64,000 nucleotides of DNA from Pseudomonas sp. PICF141 (GTDB lineage: Bacteria; Pseudomonadota; Gammaproteobacteria; Pseudomonadales; Pseudomonadaceae), in NCBI RefSeq assembly GCF_002286815.1, contig NZ_MUNM01000014.1, positions 18,500 through 82,499 on the forward strand, written 5' to 3'. Shown one piece after another: positions 50,901 to 64,000 of the stretch (positions are counted from its first letter, which is position 1; each line of letters starts with the position of its first letter). The notes below the pieces were generated by a model, which saw only the letters and a list, made by a program, of their open reading frames with translations, was not told the DNA's origin and made no database searches. Both the position numbers and the translations under genes were made by a program.

Positions 50901-52146
50901 TCACTTCAGCGAGAACGTCCCAAACCTCTGGCAGTTCGCGCTCGACCATCTTCTTGGCTGCTTTGATGGTGGTAGCAAGACCACGCATTTCCAGCTTGCC
51001 GAAAATGAACGGCTTGAACAGCTCCAGAGCCATCTTCTTCGGCAGACCGCACTGGTGCAGGCGCAGGGTCGGGCCAACGGTAATTACCGAACGACCGGAG
51101 TAGTCAACACGCTTACCGAGCAAGTTCTGACGGAAACGACCCTGCTTACCCTTGATCATGTCAGCCAGGGATTTCAGAGGACGCTTGTTGGAACCGGTGA
51201 TAGCGCGACCACGACGACCGTTGTCGAGCAGTGCGTCGACAGCTTCCTGCAACATACGCTTTTCGTTGCGCACGATGATGTCCGGAGCGGACAGATCGAG
51301 CAGACGCTTCAAGCGGTTGTTACGGTTGATCACTCGACGATACAGGTCGTTGAGGTCGGAAGTCGCGAAGCGACCGCCATCCAGCGGGACCAGTGGACGC
51401 AGATCTGGCGGCAGAACCGGCAGAACGGTCAGCACCATCCACTCTGGCAGGTTGCCGGAACCCTGGAAGGCTTCCATCAACTTCAGACGCTTGGACAGCT
51501 TCTTGATCTTGGTTTCGGAGTTGGTTTGCGGAATTTCTTCACGCAGACGACCAATCTCGTGCTCCAGGTCGATAGCGTGCAGCAGTTCGCGGACAGCTTC
51601 GGCACCCATGCGGGCATCGAAATCGTCGCCGAACTCTTCCAGCGCTTCGAAGTACTGCTCGTCGTTGAGCAACTGACCCTTTTCAAGGGTGGTCATGCCT
51701 GGATCGATAACGACATAGCTCTCGAAGTAGAGAACGCGTTCGATATCACGCAGGGTCATGTCCATCAGCAAGCCGATACGGGACGGCAGCGATTTCAGGA
51801 ACCAGATGTGGGCAACCGGCGAGGCCAGTTCGATGTGCGCCATGCGCTCACGACGAACTTTTGCCAGCGCGACTTCAACACCGCACTTCTCGCAGATCAC
51901 ACCACGGTGCTTCAAGCGCTTGTACTTACCGCACAGGCACTCGTAATCCTTTACCGGGCCAAAGATCTTGGCGCAGAACAGGCCGTCACGCTCAGGTTTG
52001 AACGTACGGTAGTTAATGGTTTCCGGCTTTTTAACTTCACCGAACGACCACGAACGGATCATCTCAGGCGATGCCAATCCAATACGGATGGCGTCGAACT
52101 CTTCGACTTGACCCTGGTTTTTCAGCAAATTCAGTAGGTCTTTCAA
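47947..52146 (-). CDS. rpoC: RNA polymerase beta' subunit
   Basis: 1399 aa. N-terminal zinc finger [20 protein letters not shown] (about 70-89), catalytic Mg-binding [12 protein letters not shown] (about 458-469), a second cysteine set ([20 protein letters not shown]) and the late [10 protein letters not shown]. Forms the catalytic clamp with RpoB. 64 bp after rpoB, co-transcribed. Confidence 0.99.
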   Translation of the reverse strand: MKDLLNLLKNQGQVEEFDAIRIGLASPEMIRSWSFGEVKKPETINYRTFKPERDGLFCAKIFGPVKDYECLCGKYKRLKHRGVICEKCGVEVALAKVRRERMAHIELASPVAHIWFLKSLPSRIGLLMDMTLRDIERVLYFESYVVIDPGMTTLEKGQLLNDEQYFEALEEFGDDFDARMGAEAVRELLHAIDLEHEIGRLREEIPQTNSETKIKKLSKRLKLMEAFQGSGNLPEWMVLTVLPVLPPDLRPLVPLDGGRFATSDLNDLYRRVINRNNRLKRLLDLSAPDIIVRNEKRMLQEAVDALLDNGRRGRAITGSNKRPLKSLADMIKGKQGRFRQNLLGKRVDYSGRSVITVGPTLRLHQCGLPKKMALELFKPFIFGKLEMRGLATTIKAAKKMVERELPEVWDVLAEVIREHPVLLNRAPTLHRLGIQAFEPVLIEGKAIQLHPLVCAAYNADFDGDQMAVHVPLTLEAQLEARALMMSTNNILSPANGEPIIVPSQDVVLGLYYMTREAINAKGEGRVFADLQEVDRVFRAGEAALHAKVKVRITETVNDRDGGSVTNTRIVDTTVGRALLFQVVPKGLSYDVVNLPMKKKAISKLINQCYRVVGLKETVIFADQLMYTGFAYSTISGVSIGVNDFVIPDEKARIIGAATDEVKEIESQYASGLVTQGEKYNKVIDLWSKANDEVSKAMMANLSKEKVIDRHGVEVDQESFNSMYMMADSGARGSAAQIRQLAGMRGLMAKPDGSIIETPITANFREGLSVLQYFISTHGARKGLADTALKTANSGYLTRRLVDVAQDLVVTEIDCGTEHGLVMTPHIEGGDVVEPLGERVLGRVIARDVFKPGTEEVIVPAGTLVDEKWVEFIELNSIDEVIVRSPISCETRYGICAKCYGRDLARGHQVNIGEAVGVIAAQSIGEPGTQLTMRTFHIGGAASRTSAADSVQVKNGGTVRLHNLKHVERVDGCLVAVSRSGELAIADDFGRERERYKLPYGAVISVKEGDKVDAGAIVAKWDPHTHPIVTEMKGTVTYVGMEEGITIKRQTDELTGMTNIEVLDAKDRPAAGKDIRPAVKMVDDNGKDLLLPGTDVIAQYFLPANALVGVADGAKIAIGDVIARIPQETSKTRDITGGLPRVADLFEARRPKEASILAEVSGTIAFGKETKGKRRLVITPNDGSDPYEELIPKWRHLNVFEGEQVNRGEVISDGPSDPHDILRLLGVSALAKYIVNEIQDVYRLQGVKINDKHIETILRQMLRKVEIAESGDSSFIKGDQMELTHVLVENERLAGDEKFVSKFTRVLLGITKASLSTESFISAASFQETTRVLTEAAVTGKRDYLRGLKENVVVGRLIPAGTGLAYHSERKRRRDADKPLRVSASEVEAALTEALNSSGN

Positions 52147-52210
52147 GGCCTTTCCTCCTGGCGGAGCAGAGAGCGGGCAATCCTGCCCCGCTCTCGATTC
52201 GCGTCACGTG

Positions 52211-56284
<4,074 letters not shown>

Positions 56285-56428
56285 CAGCGTTCCCCAGCTT
56301 GGTCACCTGCTTGTTTGGCCCCTCCCGACGGGAGCAGCCAGAAAATCGTGCAAACCCCATGGTTTGCGCCACCGCATCGGGTGGTTACAGCACGTTATGG
56401 GCACCGACCGAGTCGGCTGCCAATAACG

Positions 56429-56458
56429 GAAAAAGGCCGGTGGCAAGAGCCACCAGCC
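56429..56458 (-). terminator. Attenuator between rplL and rpoB
   Basis: On the minus strand GGCTGGTGGC / GCCACCGGCC, 4-nt loop, followed by TTTTTCC. A U5 tract after a 10-bp stem makes a partial terminator; E. coli has one at the same place that lowers rpoBC expression relative to rplJL. Confidence 0.8.
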
Positions 56459-56504
56459 ATCAGCCTGTCGCTTAACGCTCGGGCTGGAGGAGCAAAGTCG
56501 ATGC

Positions 56505-56870
56505 TTACTTCAGCTCGACTTTAGCGCCTGCCTCTTCCAGAACTGCTTTGGCTTTGTCAGCTGCGTCTTTGGCAACAGCTTCCAGAACCATGGCAGGAGC
56601 GCCGTCAACTACAGCCTTGGCTTCTTTCAGGCCCAGACCGGTCAGTTCACGTACAGCCTTGATCACGTTAACTTTCTTCTCGCCAGCTTCGGTCAGCATG
56701 ACGTTGAATTCAGTTTGTTCTTCAACAACGGCAGCAACAGCAGCTGGACCAGCGGAAGCAGCGGCAGCAGAAACGCCGAACTTCTCTTCCATGGCCTTGA
56801 TCAGCTCAACGATTTCCAGAACGGATTTTTCGCCGATTGCTTCGATGATTTGGTCGTTAGTCAGAGACAT
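56505..56870 (-). CDS. rplL: 50S ribosomal protein L7/L12
   Basis: 121 aa. N-terminal dimerisation helices (to about 35), Ala-rich hinge (about 36-52), C-terminal factor-binding domain with [17 protein letters not shown]. Present in several copies on the L10 stalk; recruits EF-G and EF-Tu. 80 bp after rplJ. Confidence 0.98.
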   Translation of the reverse strand: MSLTNDQIIEAIGEKSVLEIVELIKAMEEKFGVSAAAASAGPAAVAAVVEEQTEFNVMLTEAGEKKVNVIKAVRELTGLGLKEAKAVVDGAPAMVLEAVAKDAADKAKAVLEEAGAKVELK

Positions 56871-56950
56871 GACTATAAATTCCTGTATTGGGGTGACAGC
56901 CTACGCGGCCATCGAAATAAACAATAAACGCTGAAAGGAGTCGCTCAGCC

Positions 56951-57451
56951 TTAGGCTGCGGCAGCTTCTTTCTGGTCGCGAAGGGCCGCCAGAGTACGAG
57001 CCAATTTGCTGGTTGCGCCTTGAATCACGCTCATCAGCTGAGAAATTGCTTCGTCACGGGTCGGCAGACTTGCCAGTACGTCGATCTGATTAGCTGCGAG
57101 GAACTTGCCCTCGAACGCAGCTGCCTTGATCTCGAACTTATCCTGACCTTTTGCGAATTCTTTGAAGATACGAGCAGCAGCGCCCGGATGTTCTTTCGAA
57201 AATGCAATCAAGGTCGGGCCGGTGAACACGTCGTTGAGCACGTCATATTGAGTGCCAGCAACGGCGCGCTTGAGCAGGGTGTTACGTACAACACGTACGT
57301 AAACGCCAGCTTCACGAGCCTCTTTACGGAGTCCGGTCATAGCGCCAACTGTCACGCCGCGGGCATCAGCCACAACAGCAGACAGGGCAACATTGGCAGC
57401 CTCGTTGACTTCAGCGACGATGGCCTTCTTGTCTTCGAGTTTAATTGCCAC
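56951..57451 (-). CDS. rplJ: 50S ribosomal protein L10
   Basis: 166 aa, starting with GTG at 57449-57451 (product [19 protein letters not shown]). Base of the L7/L12 stalk; the C-terminal helix binds L12 dimers. L10 represses its own mRNA at the leader just upstream. Preceded by AGGAG. Confidence 0.98.
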   Translation of the reverse strand: MAIKLEDKKAIVAEVNEAANVALSAVVADARGVTVGAMTGLRKEAREAGVYVRVVRNTLLKRAVAGTQYDVLNDVFTGPTLIAFSKEHPGAAARIFKEFAKGQDKFEIKAAAFEGKFLAANQIDVLASLPTRDEAISQLMSVIQGATSKLARTLAALRDQKEAAAA

Positions 57452-57648
57452 GGGTTTAACTCCTGCTTGTTACCGTTTCATCCAACCGAAGCCGGATGTC
57501 GTTTTGGTGTCTGATTCGGTAAGGAACCGGGAGCACCATCTGCGTAGGCTTGTGGTTTAAGACTTGCGTCGCCTACGGTCTTGGATAGCCCCCGCCAGGC
57601 AGGGACCCCAATCTTTCATTGGCGCAATCGCTTGCGCCAACCTGTGTC
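57452..57648 (-). promoter_or_regulatory. rplJ (L10) leader with autoregulatory fold
   Basis: 197 nt between rplA and rplJ. It contains a perfect 9-bp hairpin (57619-57640) soon after the rplA stop, without a U-run, and further on a long-range stem CGTAGGC / GCCTACG (57543-57577) with AAGTCTTAAACC in the loop, resembling known L10-leader RNAs to which L10-L12 binds. No separate promoter was recognised. Confidence 0.65.
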
Positions 57649-58344
57649 TTACGCGTCGAGCGAGCCTTGGTCGATGACCAGACCTGGACCCATGGTAGTG
57701 CTCAGGGTAACGCGCTTGACGTAAATACCTTTCGAGGAAGCTGGCTTGATACGCTTCAGATCAGCGATCAGGGCTTCAACGTTTTCCTTCAGCTTGACGG
57801 CATCGAAGCCAACTTTGCCAACGGAGGTGTGGATGATGCCGTTTTTGTCGGTGCGATAACGAACCTGACCAGCCTTGGCGTTTTTAACCGCGGTAGCTAC
57901 GTCTGGAGTTACGGTGCCGACTTTAGGGTTAGGCATCAGACCACGTGGACCGAGGATCTGACCCAACTGACCTACAACGCGCATTGCATCCGGGGATGCG
58001 ATAACTACGTCATAATTCAGGTCGCCGCCTTTCATTTCAGCAGCCAGGTCATCCATACCTACACGGTCAGCGCCGGCAGCCAGAGCGGCCTCGGCAGCTG
58101 GACCCTGGGTGAACACAGCTACGCGAACGGTCTTGCCAGTGCCGTGTGGCAGCACAGTAGCGCTACGAACAACCTGGTCAGATTTACGCGGGTCAACGCC
58201 CAGGTTTACAGCAACGTCGAACGACTCGCTGAACTTGACAGTCGACAGCTCAGCCAGCAGAGCGGCAGCGTCTACAAAATTGTAGGACTTGCCTGCTTCG
58301 ATTTTGCCGGCGATAGCCTTTTGACGCTTGGTCAACTTAGCCAT
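57649..58344 (-). CDS. rplA: 50S ribosomal protein L1
   Basis: 231 aa. [19 protein letters not shown] start and the signature [20 protein letters not shown] stretch ([20 protein letters not shown]). Forms the mobile L1 stalk at the E-site and in E. coli represses rplK-rplA. Start overlaps the rplK stop by one base. Confidence 0.98.
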   Translation of the reverse strand: MAKLTKRQKAIAGKIEAGKSYNFVDAAALLAELSTVKFSESFDVAVNLGVDPRKSDQVVRSATVLPHGTGKTVRVAVFTQGPAAEAALAAGADRVGMDDLAAEMKGGDLNYDVVIASPDAMRVVGQLGQILGPRGLMPNPKVGTVTPDVATAVKNAKAGQVRYRTDKNGIIHTSVGKVGFDAVKLKENVEALIADLKRIKPASSKGIYVKRVTLSTTMGPGLVIDQGSLDA

Positions 58345-58775
58345 TACACACCCTCCACGTTAAGGCCCATGCTACGAGCAGAACCGGCGATAGTACGCAC
58401 GGCTGCTTCCATATCAGCTGCAGTCAGATCCGCGTTTTTGGTTTTCGCGATCTCTTCCAGCTGAGCACGGGTCACGGTGCCAACCTTAACGGTGTTCGGA
58501 CGAGCGGAGCCGCTAGTCAGACCAGCAGCCTTCTTCAGCAGAACCGAAGCAGGTGTGGATTTGGTTTCAAAAGTGAAGCTACGGTCGCTATAGACAGTGA
58601 TGATCACTGGAGTCGGCAGACCTGGCTCAATACCCTGAGTACGGGCGTTGAAAGCCTTGCAGAACTCCATGATGTTCACGCCGTGCTGACCCAGAGCAGG
58701 ACCAACGGGTGGGCTTGGGTTAGCCTGAGCGGCCTTCACTTGCAGCTTGATGTAAGCGGTAATCTTCTTGGCCAT
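58344..58775 (-). CDS. rplK: 50S ribosomal protein L11
   Basis: 143 aa from ATG 58775 ([20 protein letters not shown]); a start 4 codons earlier is possible but atypical. Pro-rich N-terminal domain ([20 protein letters not shown]) binds release factors and RelA; the C-terminal domain binds 23S rRNA at the GTPase centre. Confidence 0.98.
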   Translation of the reverse strand: MAKKITAYIKLQVKAAQANPSPPVGPALGQHGVNIMEFCKAFNARTQGIEPGLPTPVIITVYSDRSFTFETKSTPASVLLKKAAGLTSGSARPNTVKVGTVTRAQLEEIAKTKNADLTAADMEAAVRTIAGSARSMGLNVEGV

Positions 58776-58845
58776 GAGGCACTCCAATTACGGGTTCGAA
58801 CGCCTCGAAAGGCTCCCCGGTTACTTGCGCGTTTATCCCAGTGAC

Positions 58846-58877
58846 GACAAAACCCCACAGCCTGGGGCTGTGGGGTT
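58846..58877 (-). terminator. Terminator/attenuator after nusG
   Basis: On the minus strand AACCCCACAGC / GCTGTGGGGTT with a 5-nt loop, followed by TTTTG-type bases. It separates secE-nusG from rplK. No good promoter was found between it and rplK, so some read-through is implied. Confidence 0.75.
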
Positions 58878-58892
58878 GGGATGCTTGCTCAG

Positions 58893-59426
58893 CTAGACCT
58901 TTTCGACCTGGCTGAACTCTAGCTCTACCGGAGTAGAGCGACCGAAAATGAGCACTGCCACTTGGATCCGGCTCTTCTCGTAGTTAACTTCTTCAACCGT
59001 GCCAGTAAAATCAGCAAACGGCCCGTCATTGACGCGTACCGACTCACCTGGCTCGAACAGCGTCTTCGGCTTCGGCTTGTCGCTACCATCAGCAACGCGA
59101 CGCAGAATCGCTTCTGCCTCTTTATCTGTGATTGGCGCAGGCTTATCAGCAGTACCGCCGATAAAACCCATCACCCGAGGAGTATCCTTGACCAAGTGCC
59201 AAGTCCCCTCATTCATGTCCATCTGAACCAGCACGTAACCTGGGAAGAACTTACGCTCGCTTTTGCGCTTCTGGCCATTACGCATTTCAACCACTTCTTC
59301 AGTGGGAACCAGAATTTCGCCAAAGCCATCTTCCATGCCAGCCAGCTTTACGCGCTCTATCAACGAGCGCATGACATGCTTCTCGTAACCGGAGTAAGCA
59401 TGCACAACGTACCAACGCTTAGCCAC
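58893..59426 (-). CDS. nusG: Transcription termination/antitermination factor NusG
   Basis: 177 aa. NGN domain ([26 protein letters not shown]) joins RNA polymerase; C-terminal KOW domain ([20 protein letters not shown], about 126-145) binds Rho or S10. 9 bp after secE, the conserved pair. Confidence 0.98.
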   Translation of the reverse strand: MAKRWYVVHAYSGYEKHVMRSLIERVKLAGMEDGFGEILVPTEEVVEMRNGQKRKSERKFFPGYVLVQMDMNEGTWHLVKDTPRVMGFIGGTADKPAPITDKEAEAILRRVADGSDKPKPKTLFEPGESVRVNDGPFADFTGTVEEVNYEKSRIQVAVLIFGRSTPVELEFSQVEKV

Positions 59427-59435
59427 GGGACACCC

Positions 59436-59804
59436 TTAGCCGACAATCAAGGAAACAAGCCAACCGAGCAGGGAATCAAGCCCCCACAACAGCAACGCCA
59501 TAACCAGAACAACAGCCACAACGATCAGCGTGGTCTGCGTGGTTTCTTGGCGAGTTGGCCAAACGACTTTACGAATCTCGGTGCGAGCTTCCTTAACCAG
59601 TACAAAGAAAGACTTGCCCTTGACTGTCTGCAGGCCTACAAAGGCAGCTACAGCAGCAATGACAAGCAAAGCGAGTACGCGGTACAGGATCGGCGAAGCA
59701 GAGTAATACTGATTGCCAACAACGCCAACAACCACCAAAGCGACTACTACTAGCCACTTGAGCAGATCGAAGCGAGAGCCTTGAGCTTCAGCTTTAGGAG
59801 TCAT
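59436..59804 (-). CDS. secE: Protein translocase subunit SecE
   Basis: 122 aa with three TM helices (about 15-32, 38-57, 90-115), as in gamma-proteobacteria. The conserved amphipathic segment EARTEIRKVVWPTRQET (about 72-88) clamps SecY. 45 bp after tRNA-Trp. Confidence 0.97.
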   Translation of the reverse strand: MTPKAEAQGSRFDLLKWLVVVALVVVGVVGNQYYSASPILYRVLALLVIAAVAAFVGLQTVKGKSFFVLVKEARTEIRKVVWPTRQETTQTTLIVVAVVLVMALLLWGLDSLLGWLVSLIVG

Positions 59805-59849
59805 CTATGAAGATCCTGTGAAAAGAAAGCCAGACACACCGAGTGAATC

Positions 59850-59925
59850 TGGCAGGTCAGGAGGGAATCGAACCCCCAACCTACGGTTTTGGAGACCGTC
59901 GCTCTGCCAATTGAGCTACTGACCT
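59850..59925 (-). tRNA. trpT: tRNA-Trp (CCA)
   Basis: 76 nt with encoded CCA. Anticodon loop CTCCAAA gives anticodon CCA; T-loop GGTTCGATTCC and D-stem AGCTC...GAGC are regular. Lies between tuf and secE, as usual in Pseudomonas. Confidence 0.97.
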
Positions 59926-59978
59926 AAAACAAAATCAGGCCGACCATTATGCCGGCCCGAAAAAGACATTACAACAAC

Positions 59979-61172
59979 TTACTCGATGACTTTTGCAACG
60001 ACACCAGCGCCGACGGTACGACCGCCTTCACGGATAGCGAAACGCAGACCATCTTCCATCGCGATGGTTTTGATCAGGGTAACGGTCATCTGAACGTTAT
60101 CACCCGGCATCACCATCTCAACACCTTCTGGCAGCTCGCAGTTACCAGTCACGTCAGTCGTACGGAAGTAGAACTGTGGACGGTAGCCTTTGAAGAATGG
60201 CGTATGACGACCACCCTCCTCCTTGCTCAGAACGTAAACCTCAGCAGTGAACTTGGTGTGCGGCTTGACGGTGCCCGGCTTGACCAGAACCTGGCCACGC
60301 TCAACATCATCACGCTTGGTGCCACGCAGCAGAACGCCGCAGTTCTCACCCGCACGACCCTCGTCGAGCAGCTTGCGAAACATCTCAACACCAGTGCAAG
60401 TAGTTTTGACAGTGTCACGAAGACCAACAATCTCAACTTCTTCCTGAATGCGAACAATGCCACGCTCAACACGACCAGTCACAACAGTACCGCGACCAGA
60501 GATCGAGAACACATCCTCGATCGGCATCAGGAACGGCTTATCGATAGCACGTTCAGGCTGCGGAATATAGCTATCCAGAGTCTCGACCAACTTCTTGACG
60601 GCGGTGGTGCCCATCTCGTTGTCGTCTTGACCATTCAACGCCATCAGCGCCGAACCAATAATAATCGGAGTGTCGTCACCCGGGAAATCGTAAGTGCTCA
60701 GCAGATCGCGCACTTCCATTTCAACCAGCTCCAACAGCTCAGCATCATCAACCATGTCAGCCTTGTTCAGGAAGACAACGATGTATGGAACGCCAACCTG
60801 ACGGGACAACAGGATATGCTCACGAGTTTGCGGCATTGGGCCATCAGCAGCCGAGCAAACCAGGATCGCACCGTCCATCTGCGCAGCACCGGTGATCATG
60901 TTCTTCACATAGTCAGCGTGGCCTGGGCAGTCAACGTGCGCATAGTGACGCACAGCCGAATCGTACTCAACATGAGCAGTGTTAATGGTAATACCACGAG
61001 CCTTTTCTTCCGGGGCGCTATCGATCTTGTCGAAGTCAACCTTTGCCGAACCGAACACTTCGGAACAGACTCGAGTCAGAGCGGCGGTCAAAGTTGTCTT
61101 GCCGTGGTCTACGTGACCAATGGTTCCAACGTTGACGTGCGGCTTGTTACGCTCGAACTTTTCCTTAGCCAT
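59979..61172 (-). CDS. tufB: Elongation factor Tu, tRNA-linked copy
   Basis: 397 aa from ATG 61172 ([19 protein letters not shown]); the frame is open upstream but not EF-Tu. Same GTPase motifs as the str copy, yet many synonymous and about 26 amino-acid differences (for example [11 protein letters not shown] against [11 protein letters not shown]). Co-transcribed with tRNA-Tyr, -Gly and -Thr upstream and tRNA-Trp downstream; a perfect hairpin stands between tRNA-Thr and this gene. Confidence 0.97.
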   Translation of the reverse strand: MAKEKFERNKPHVNVGTIGHVDHGKTTLTAALTRVCSEVFGSAKVDFDKIDSAPEEKARGITINTAHVEYDSAVRHYAHVDCPGHADYVKNMITGAAQMDGAILVCSAADGPMPQTREHILLSRQVGVPYIVVFLNKADMVDDAELLELVEMEVRDLLSTYDFPGDDTPIIIGSALMALNGQDDNEMGTTAVKKLVETLDSYIPQPERAIDKPFLMPIEDVFSISGRGTVVTGRVERGIVRIQEEVEIVGLRDTVKTTCTGVEMFRKLLDEGRAGENCGVLLRGTKRDDVERGQVLVKPGTVKPHTKFTAEVYVLSKEEGGRHTPFFKGYRPQFYFRTTDVTGNCELPEGVEMVMPGDNVQMTVTLIKTIAMEDGLRFAIREGGRTVGAGVVAKVIE

Positions 61173-61220
61173 CGAAATCACCCCTAGCAGAAGAATTAAG
61201 CAAGTACTATCAGCCATTAA

Positions 61221-61250
61221 AACAAAGGCAGATATTTTCATATCTGCCTT
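61221..61250 (-). terminator. Hairpin between tRNA-Thr and tufB, possible attenuator
   Basis: Minus strand AAGGCAGATAT / ATATCTGCCTT, perfect 11-bp stem with GAAA loop, followed by TGTTTTAA. Could reduce tuf relative to the tRNAs, or be cut to free the tRNA 3' end. Confidence 0.5.
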
Positions 61251-61256
61251 GTTATA

Positions 61257-61332
61257 TGGAGCTCTTGAGCGGATTTGAACCGCTGACCTCACCCTTACCA
61301 AGGGTGTGCTCTACCAACTGAGCTACAAGAGC
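61257..61332 (-). tRNA. thrT: tRNA-Thr (GGT)
   Basis: 76 nt with encoded CCA; anticodon loop TTGGTAA gives GGT. D-arm AGCTCAGTTGGTAGAGC and T-arm CGGTTCAAATCCG are standard. 26 bp after tRNA-Gly. Confidence 0.97.
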
Positions 61333-61358
61333 GTAACACTTTGCAGGACCTGCAAACT

Positions 61359-61432
<74 letters not shown>

Positions 61433-61456
61433 GGAGCTTGCAGCTCTCGCTAAAAA

Positions 61457-61541
<85 letters not shown>

Positions 61542-61554
61542 TAAGCGAGCCGGC

Positions 61555-61582
61555 ATTCTATATCATGCCAGCCTTCTGTCAA
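61555..61582 (-). promoter_or_regulatory. Proximal sigma70 promoter of the tRNA-tufB operon
   Basis: TTGACA (61577-61582), 16 bp, TAGAAT (61555-61560), minus strand, followed by GCCGGCTCGC, a GC-rich discriminator typical of stable-RNA promoters under stringent control. Confidence 0.8.
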
Positions 61583-61671
61583 GCATTTTCTCATTAAAAA
61601 CCTGAGGTTAGCTGCGTTGACCTCGCTTCGCACTGCTGACCGTTAAAGGTCTTCACTGCGGAGCGGGCGCC

Positions 61672-61700
61672 ATTCTATGCAAACTATTCGACGGGTGCAA
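61672..61700 (-). promoter_or_regulatory. Distal candidate promoter of the tRNA-tufB operon
   Basis: TTGCAC (61695-61700), exactly 17 bp, TAGAAT (61672-61677), minus strand, followed by a GC-rich GGCGCCCGC. It overlaps the 3' end of the SPOR-like gene and would give a second start about 120 bp above the proximal one. Confidence 0.55.
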
Positions 61701-62121
61701 CCCCCTCGCATGGCATTATTTTATGTTTTAACTCATTGAATTCTCTAGAAAGGTTTTGCAACTGCGAGTCACCCAGCAAACGCCCGCTTTCCGGGGATAT
61801 ACGCACCCAGTAACCAGGATATTCGGGGCGATCCTTCGGCAGGGGCTGGAACTTGATATCCATGTCACTCAATCGACGCTCAATCACCTGGGCGACATCC
61901 TGTCGAGCAACCCCTCCCAGATAGAAACAATTGCTATCCGTCTGCGCAGATTTTCCTTTGTCTCGAGCCTCGGCTGCCTCGCTCAATAAACGAATATCCT
62001 GCTGCGAACCACGATATAAACTCAAGGGGGTTACATCTTTCGCGCGAAGTGGAGCCTCCTGCTGGTGCCAGACGTAATAGAACACATTGAGAACAAGCAA
62101 CAGCAGGAACAACCAACGCAT
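61684..62121 (-). CDS. SPOR-domain-like, membrane-anchored protein
   Basis: 145 aa. One N-terminal TM helix (WLFLLLLVLNVFYYVW, 3-18), then a periplasmic part whose second half (NCFYLGGVARQDVAQVIERR...YWVRISPESG, about 64-112) resembles a SPOR domain, the fold that binds denuded peptidoglycan at the division site. P. aeruginosa has a similar protein at this position (PA4278). 7 bp after coaX, so last of the birA-coaX operon. Function not proven. Confidence 0.7.
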   Translation of the reverse strand: MRWLFLLLLVLNVFYYVWHQQEAPLRAKDVTPLSLYRGSQQDIRLLSEAAEARDKGKSAQTDSNCFYLGGVARQDVAQVIERRLSDMDIKFQPLPKDRPEYPGYWVRISPESGRLLGDSQLQNLSREFNELKHKIMPCEGVAPVE

Positions 62122-62128
62122 AAAAACC

Positions 62129-62878
62129 TCAGGATAAGGGACACGCCATCGCCAAACCTACAAATACCAGGTCTGGAACCACTCTGGCCTCGGGCACAAT
62201 TTCGGAGACCAGCTCAGCATCTCCTCCAGTCAGAAAGACTGCGAAATCCTCTCCCCAATAATTGCGCGCCAACTCTAGCTGAGTCAGGACAAACCCCCTC
62301 AACATTAGCAAACAACCTCGCTCGACCGCTTCAACGGTTGTGCGCCCTGGAACAAGACTCTCCAACGCGCGCTCGGCAGCAAGATCTCCATAGCGAATTC
62401 TACGGGTATGGGTGCGCAATTGGTTGCGCATCAAAGGCATTCCCGGACAGATAAATCCTCCGAGATGCTCACCATCCTTTGCAATATAATCAGCCGTAAC
62501 AGCCGTACCGAAGTCGAGCACCAAACAAGCACCCGAAGCCAGATGAAAGCCCCCGAGCATTGCAAGCCACCGATCAAGCCCTAGCCGCTCGAACTCCTCA
62601 TAGCCATTTCGAACCCCGGACATCTCACGAGCCGGTGCCGCGCACACCACGGAAACGCCAAAAGCGTCGGTCAGCAGTGATATCAGCGCATTGGTTTCTT
62701 CGGAGGTTCTGACACTGACCAAACGACAATGCATGAGAGCGAGACCCTTAAGCCCTTTCAAGCTCTCCAGTAATGCGAAATTCGAATCAACGACCCCCTC
62801 GCCAACTACCCGCCGGACATCCTCGCCGAGCACGCGCCATTTGATGAAACTGTTTCCACAATCGAGCTCAAGAATCAT
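62129..62878 (-). CDS. coaX: Type III pantothenate kinase
   Basis: 249 aa from the second of two adjacent ATGs. Motifs: phosphate loop [22 protein letters not shown] near 96-105, DFGTAVTAD near 122-130 and RRIRYGDLA near 160. Phosphorylates pantothenate as first step of CoA synthesis, without feedback by CoA and not inhibited by pantothenamides. Its start lies within the end of birA (11-bp overlap), so translation is probably coupled. Confidence 0.95.
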   Translation of the reverse strand: MILELDCGNSFIKWRVLGEDVRRVVGEGVVDSNFALLESLKGLKGLALMHCRLVSVRTSEETNALISLLTDAFGVSVVCAAPAREMSGVRNGYEEFERLGLDRWLAMLGGFHLASGACLVLDFGTAVTADYIAKDGEHLGGFICPGMPLMRNQLRTHTRRIRYGDLAAERALESLVPGRTTVEAVERGCLLMLRGFVLTQLELARNYWGEDFAVFLTGGDAELVSEIVPEARVVPDLVFVGLAMACPLS

Positions 62879-63827
62879 CACGCAACCTCAGACTGAGCTC
62901 GCCACCGCTAAAAACCTTTTCCACACCATCCACCTTTAAGCGCAAGGCACCTTGACTGTCGATACCCAGAACTTCCCCATCTATCTGATGAACACCGGCA
63001 ATCAATGACACCGCCCGGCCCTGCCATAGATGATTTTGCTCCCACTCAGCCTGGATAGCCGAAAATCCGCCCGCCTGATGACGATTTAAGTAGGTCTTAA
63101 GCATTAGCCCTAGCTCCGCAACCAGATGATTGCGATCAACCGCCTTACCTGACTCGAGCCTCATGGATGTCCACTGCTGATCAACCTCATCGGTCATCTG
63201 CATGTTCACATTAATTCCGACCCCAATCACCACATGACATACATCAGCAGGATCCCCCACTAACTCAAGCAGTATCCCGGCGATCTTCTGCTGCCCCACA
63301 AGAACGTCATTTGGCCACTTCAACCCAACGCCTGAAACACCAAGCTGCCGCAAGGCTTGCATCACGGCAAGCCCGACGACAAGACTCAAGCCCTCCAGCT
63401 GGCGCATCCCACCATCAATGCGCAGCACCAGGCTGTAATAGATGTTTTCCGCGAATGGGCTCACCCATTTGCGTCCTCGCCGCCCGCGACCGGCCGTTTG
63501 CCGCTCAGCCAGCACCAGAAAGGGTGCCGACTGACCACGCTCAATAGCACGCAAAGCCTCAGCATTTGTAGAATCAATTGAATCGAAGACTAGAATGGGC
63601 CACTCACAAGAAGGCGCCCGCGCGCTTATTTGCGCAGGATCAAGCAGTGTCAACGGCGCAGCCAATTGATAGCCGCGACCGCGTACTTTGTGTATGGATA
63701 AGCCGAGTTCAGCTTCCAAGTGCTGAAGCTGCTTCCATACAGCGCTACGACTGACCCCCAAGGCAGTGCCGAGGGCTTGGCCCGAATGGAATCGACCATC
63801 CTTAAGAAGCTTTAACAACGTCAGCAT
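62868..63827 (-). CDS. birA: Biotin-protein ligase / biotin operon repressor BirA
   Basis: 319 aa. N-terminal winged HTH ([20 protein letters not shown], about 18-37), so it is the bifunctional regulator type. Catalytic biotinyl-AMP loop [13 protein letters not shown] (about 113-125) and KWPNDV (about 172-177); small C-terminal SH3-like domain. It biotinylates the acetyl-CoA carboxylase BCCP and probably represses biotin synthesis genes, which are not in this window. Confidence 0.96.
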   Translation of the reverse strand: MLTLLKLLKDGRFHSGQALGTALGVSRSAVWKQLQHLEAELGLSIHKVRGRGYQLAAPLTLLDPAQISARAPSCEWPILVFDSIDSTNAEALRAIERGQSAPFLVLAERQTAGRGRRGRKWVSPFAENIYYSLVLRIDGGMRQLEGLSLVVGLAVMQALRQLGVSGVGLKWPNDVLVGQQKIAGILLELVGDPADVCHVVIGVGINVNMQMTDEVDQQWTSMRLESGKAVDRNHLVAELGLMLKTYLNRHQAGGFSAIQAEWEQNHLWQGRAVSLIAGVHQIDGEVLGIDSQGALRLKVDGVEKVFSGGELSLRLRDDS

Positions 63828-63916
63828 GCAAGTCTCGCCTCACAATGAGGCCCGCATGATAGCCATGCCCCAGGCTGTTGCATAGAAACCCACAAGCGAG
63901 ATTTTCCTGCGGACAA

Positions 63917-63955
63917 AACAAAACCCCTACCTGCAGATGCAGATAGGGGTTTCGG
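63917..63955 (-). terminator. Terminator of the rRNA operon
   Basis: Near-perfect 15-bp stem AAACCCCTATCTGCA / TGCAGGTAGGGGTTT (minus strand, one G-U pair) with a very small loop and TTGTTTTGT downstream, shortly after the 5S rRNA 3' end. Confidence 0.9.
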
Positions 63956-63960
63956 AATTT

Positions 63961-64000
63961 GATCTTGACGATGACCTACTCTCACATGGGGAAACCCCAC
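63961..64000 (-). rRNA. rrf: 5S rRNA, 3' end (partial, cut by window edge)
   Basis: The last 40 bases read on the minus strand as the conserved 5S 3' portion GTGGGGTTTCCCCATGTGAG followed by AGTAGGTCATCGTCAAG. The 5' two-thirds lies outside the window, as do the presumed 23S and 16S genes. Confidence 0.95.

Noticed and set aside
58776..58892. Promoter for rplK after the nusG hairpin
   Set aside because: No hexamer pair with correct spacing; transcription probably reads through.

Overview
The window is chromosomal DNA from a Pseudomonas of the fluorescens lineage. Three things show this. The gene order birA-coaX-SPOR protein-tRNA/tuf-secE-nusG-rpl-rpoBC-str-S10-spc-alpha-katA-bacterioferritin-uvrA-MFS-ssb is the Pseudomonas order. 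The tRNA-Trp gene lies between tuf and secE. Several intergenic spaces carry REP/REPIN repeats of the kind typical of this group. No prophage, transposase, integrase or CRISPR array was seen.

Layout. 1-10 kb: an RmlD-like Rossmann protein (minus), a large Lhr-type helicase (plus), and a tight plus-strand operon of a DUF72 protein, an endonuclease/exonuclease/phosphatase-family protein, cardiolipin synthase ClsB and a YbhN-type membrane protein. 10-13.8 kb: a translationally coupled minus-strand pair (DUF3182 ATP-grasp-like protein and alpha/beta hydrolase), then a divergent pair (GlxA-type AraC regulator and isochorismatase-like hydrolase). 13.9-19.9 kb: a plus-strand envelope-stress-like cluster resembling E. 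coli yjfIJKLMC: DUF2170, PspA/IM30, K+ channel with RCK domain, DUF2491, DUF350, DUF1190 lipoprotein and an ATP-grasp enzyme. Its promoter lies between two identical 12-bp palindromes. 20-22 kb: an OsmC-YcaO fusion protein. 22-29.3 kb: ssb, a YajR-type MFS transporter, uvrA, a ferritin/bacterioferritin and catalase.

29.5-63.8 kb is one long minus-strand block of information-processing genes. Read in the direction of transcription, it contains birA-coaX-SPOR protein; tRNA-Tyr/Gly/Thr-tuf-tRNA-Trp-secE-nusG; rplKAJL-rpoBC; rpsL-rpsG-fusA-tuf; and the S10, spc and alpha operons ending at rplQ. The window closes inside a 5S rRNA gene (minus strand), preceded by the rrn terminator.

Regulation. 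Consensus-like sigma70 promoters can be read for the tRNA-tuf, str, S10 and alpha operons and, less expectedly, inside the spc operon between rpsN and rpsH. In three places (tuf/S10, rpsN/rpsH, rpmJ/rpsM) a strong hairpin is joined directly to the -35 element of the next promoter, forming compact terminator-promoter junctions.

The parts most worth following up are the yjf-like cluster (operator-flanked promoter, inserted K+ channel, REPIN, and a possible broken 40-codon membrane-peptide gene), the OsmC-YcaO fusion, the DUF3182-hydrolase pair, the unusually diverged pair of tuf genes, and the hairpins at the tRNA-tuf and spc junctions.
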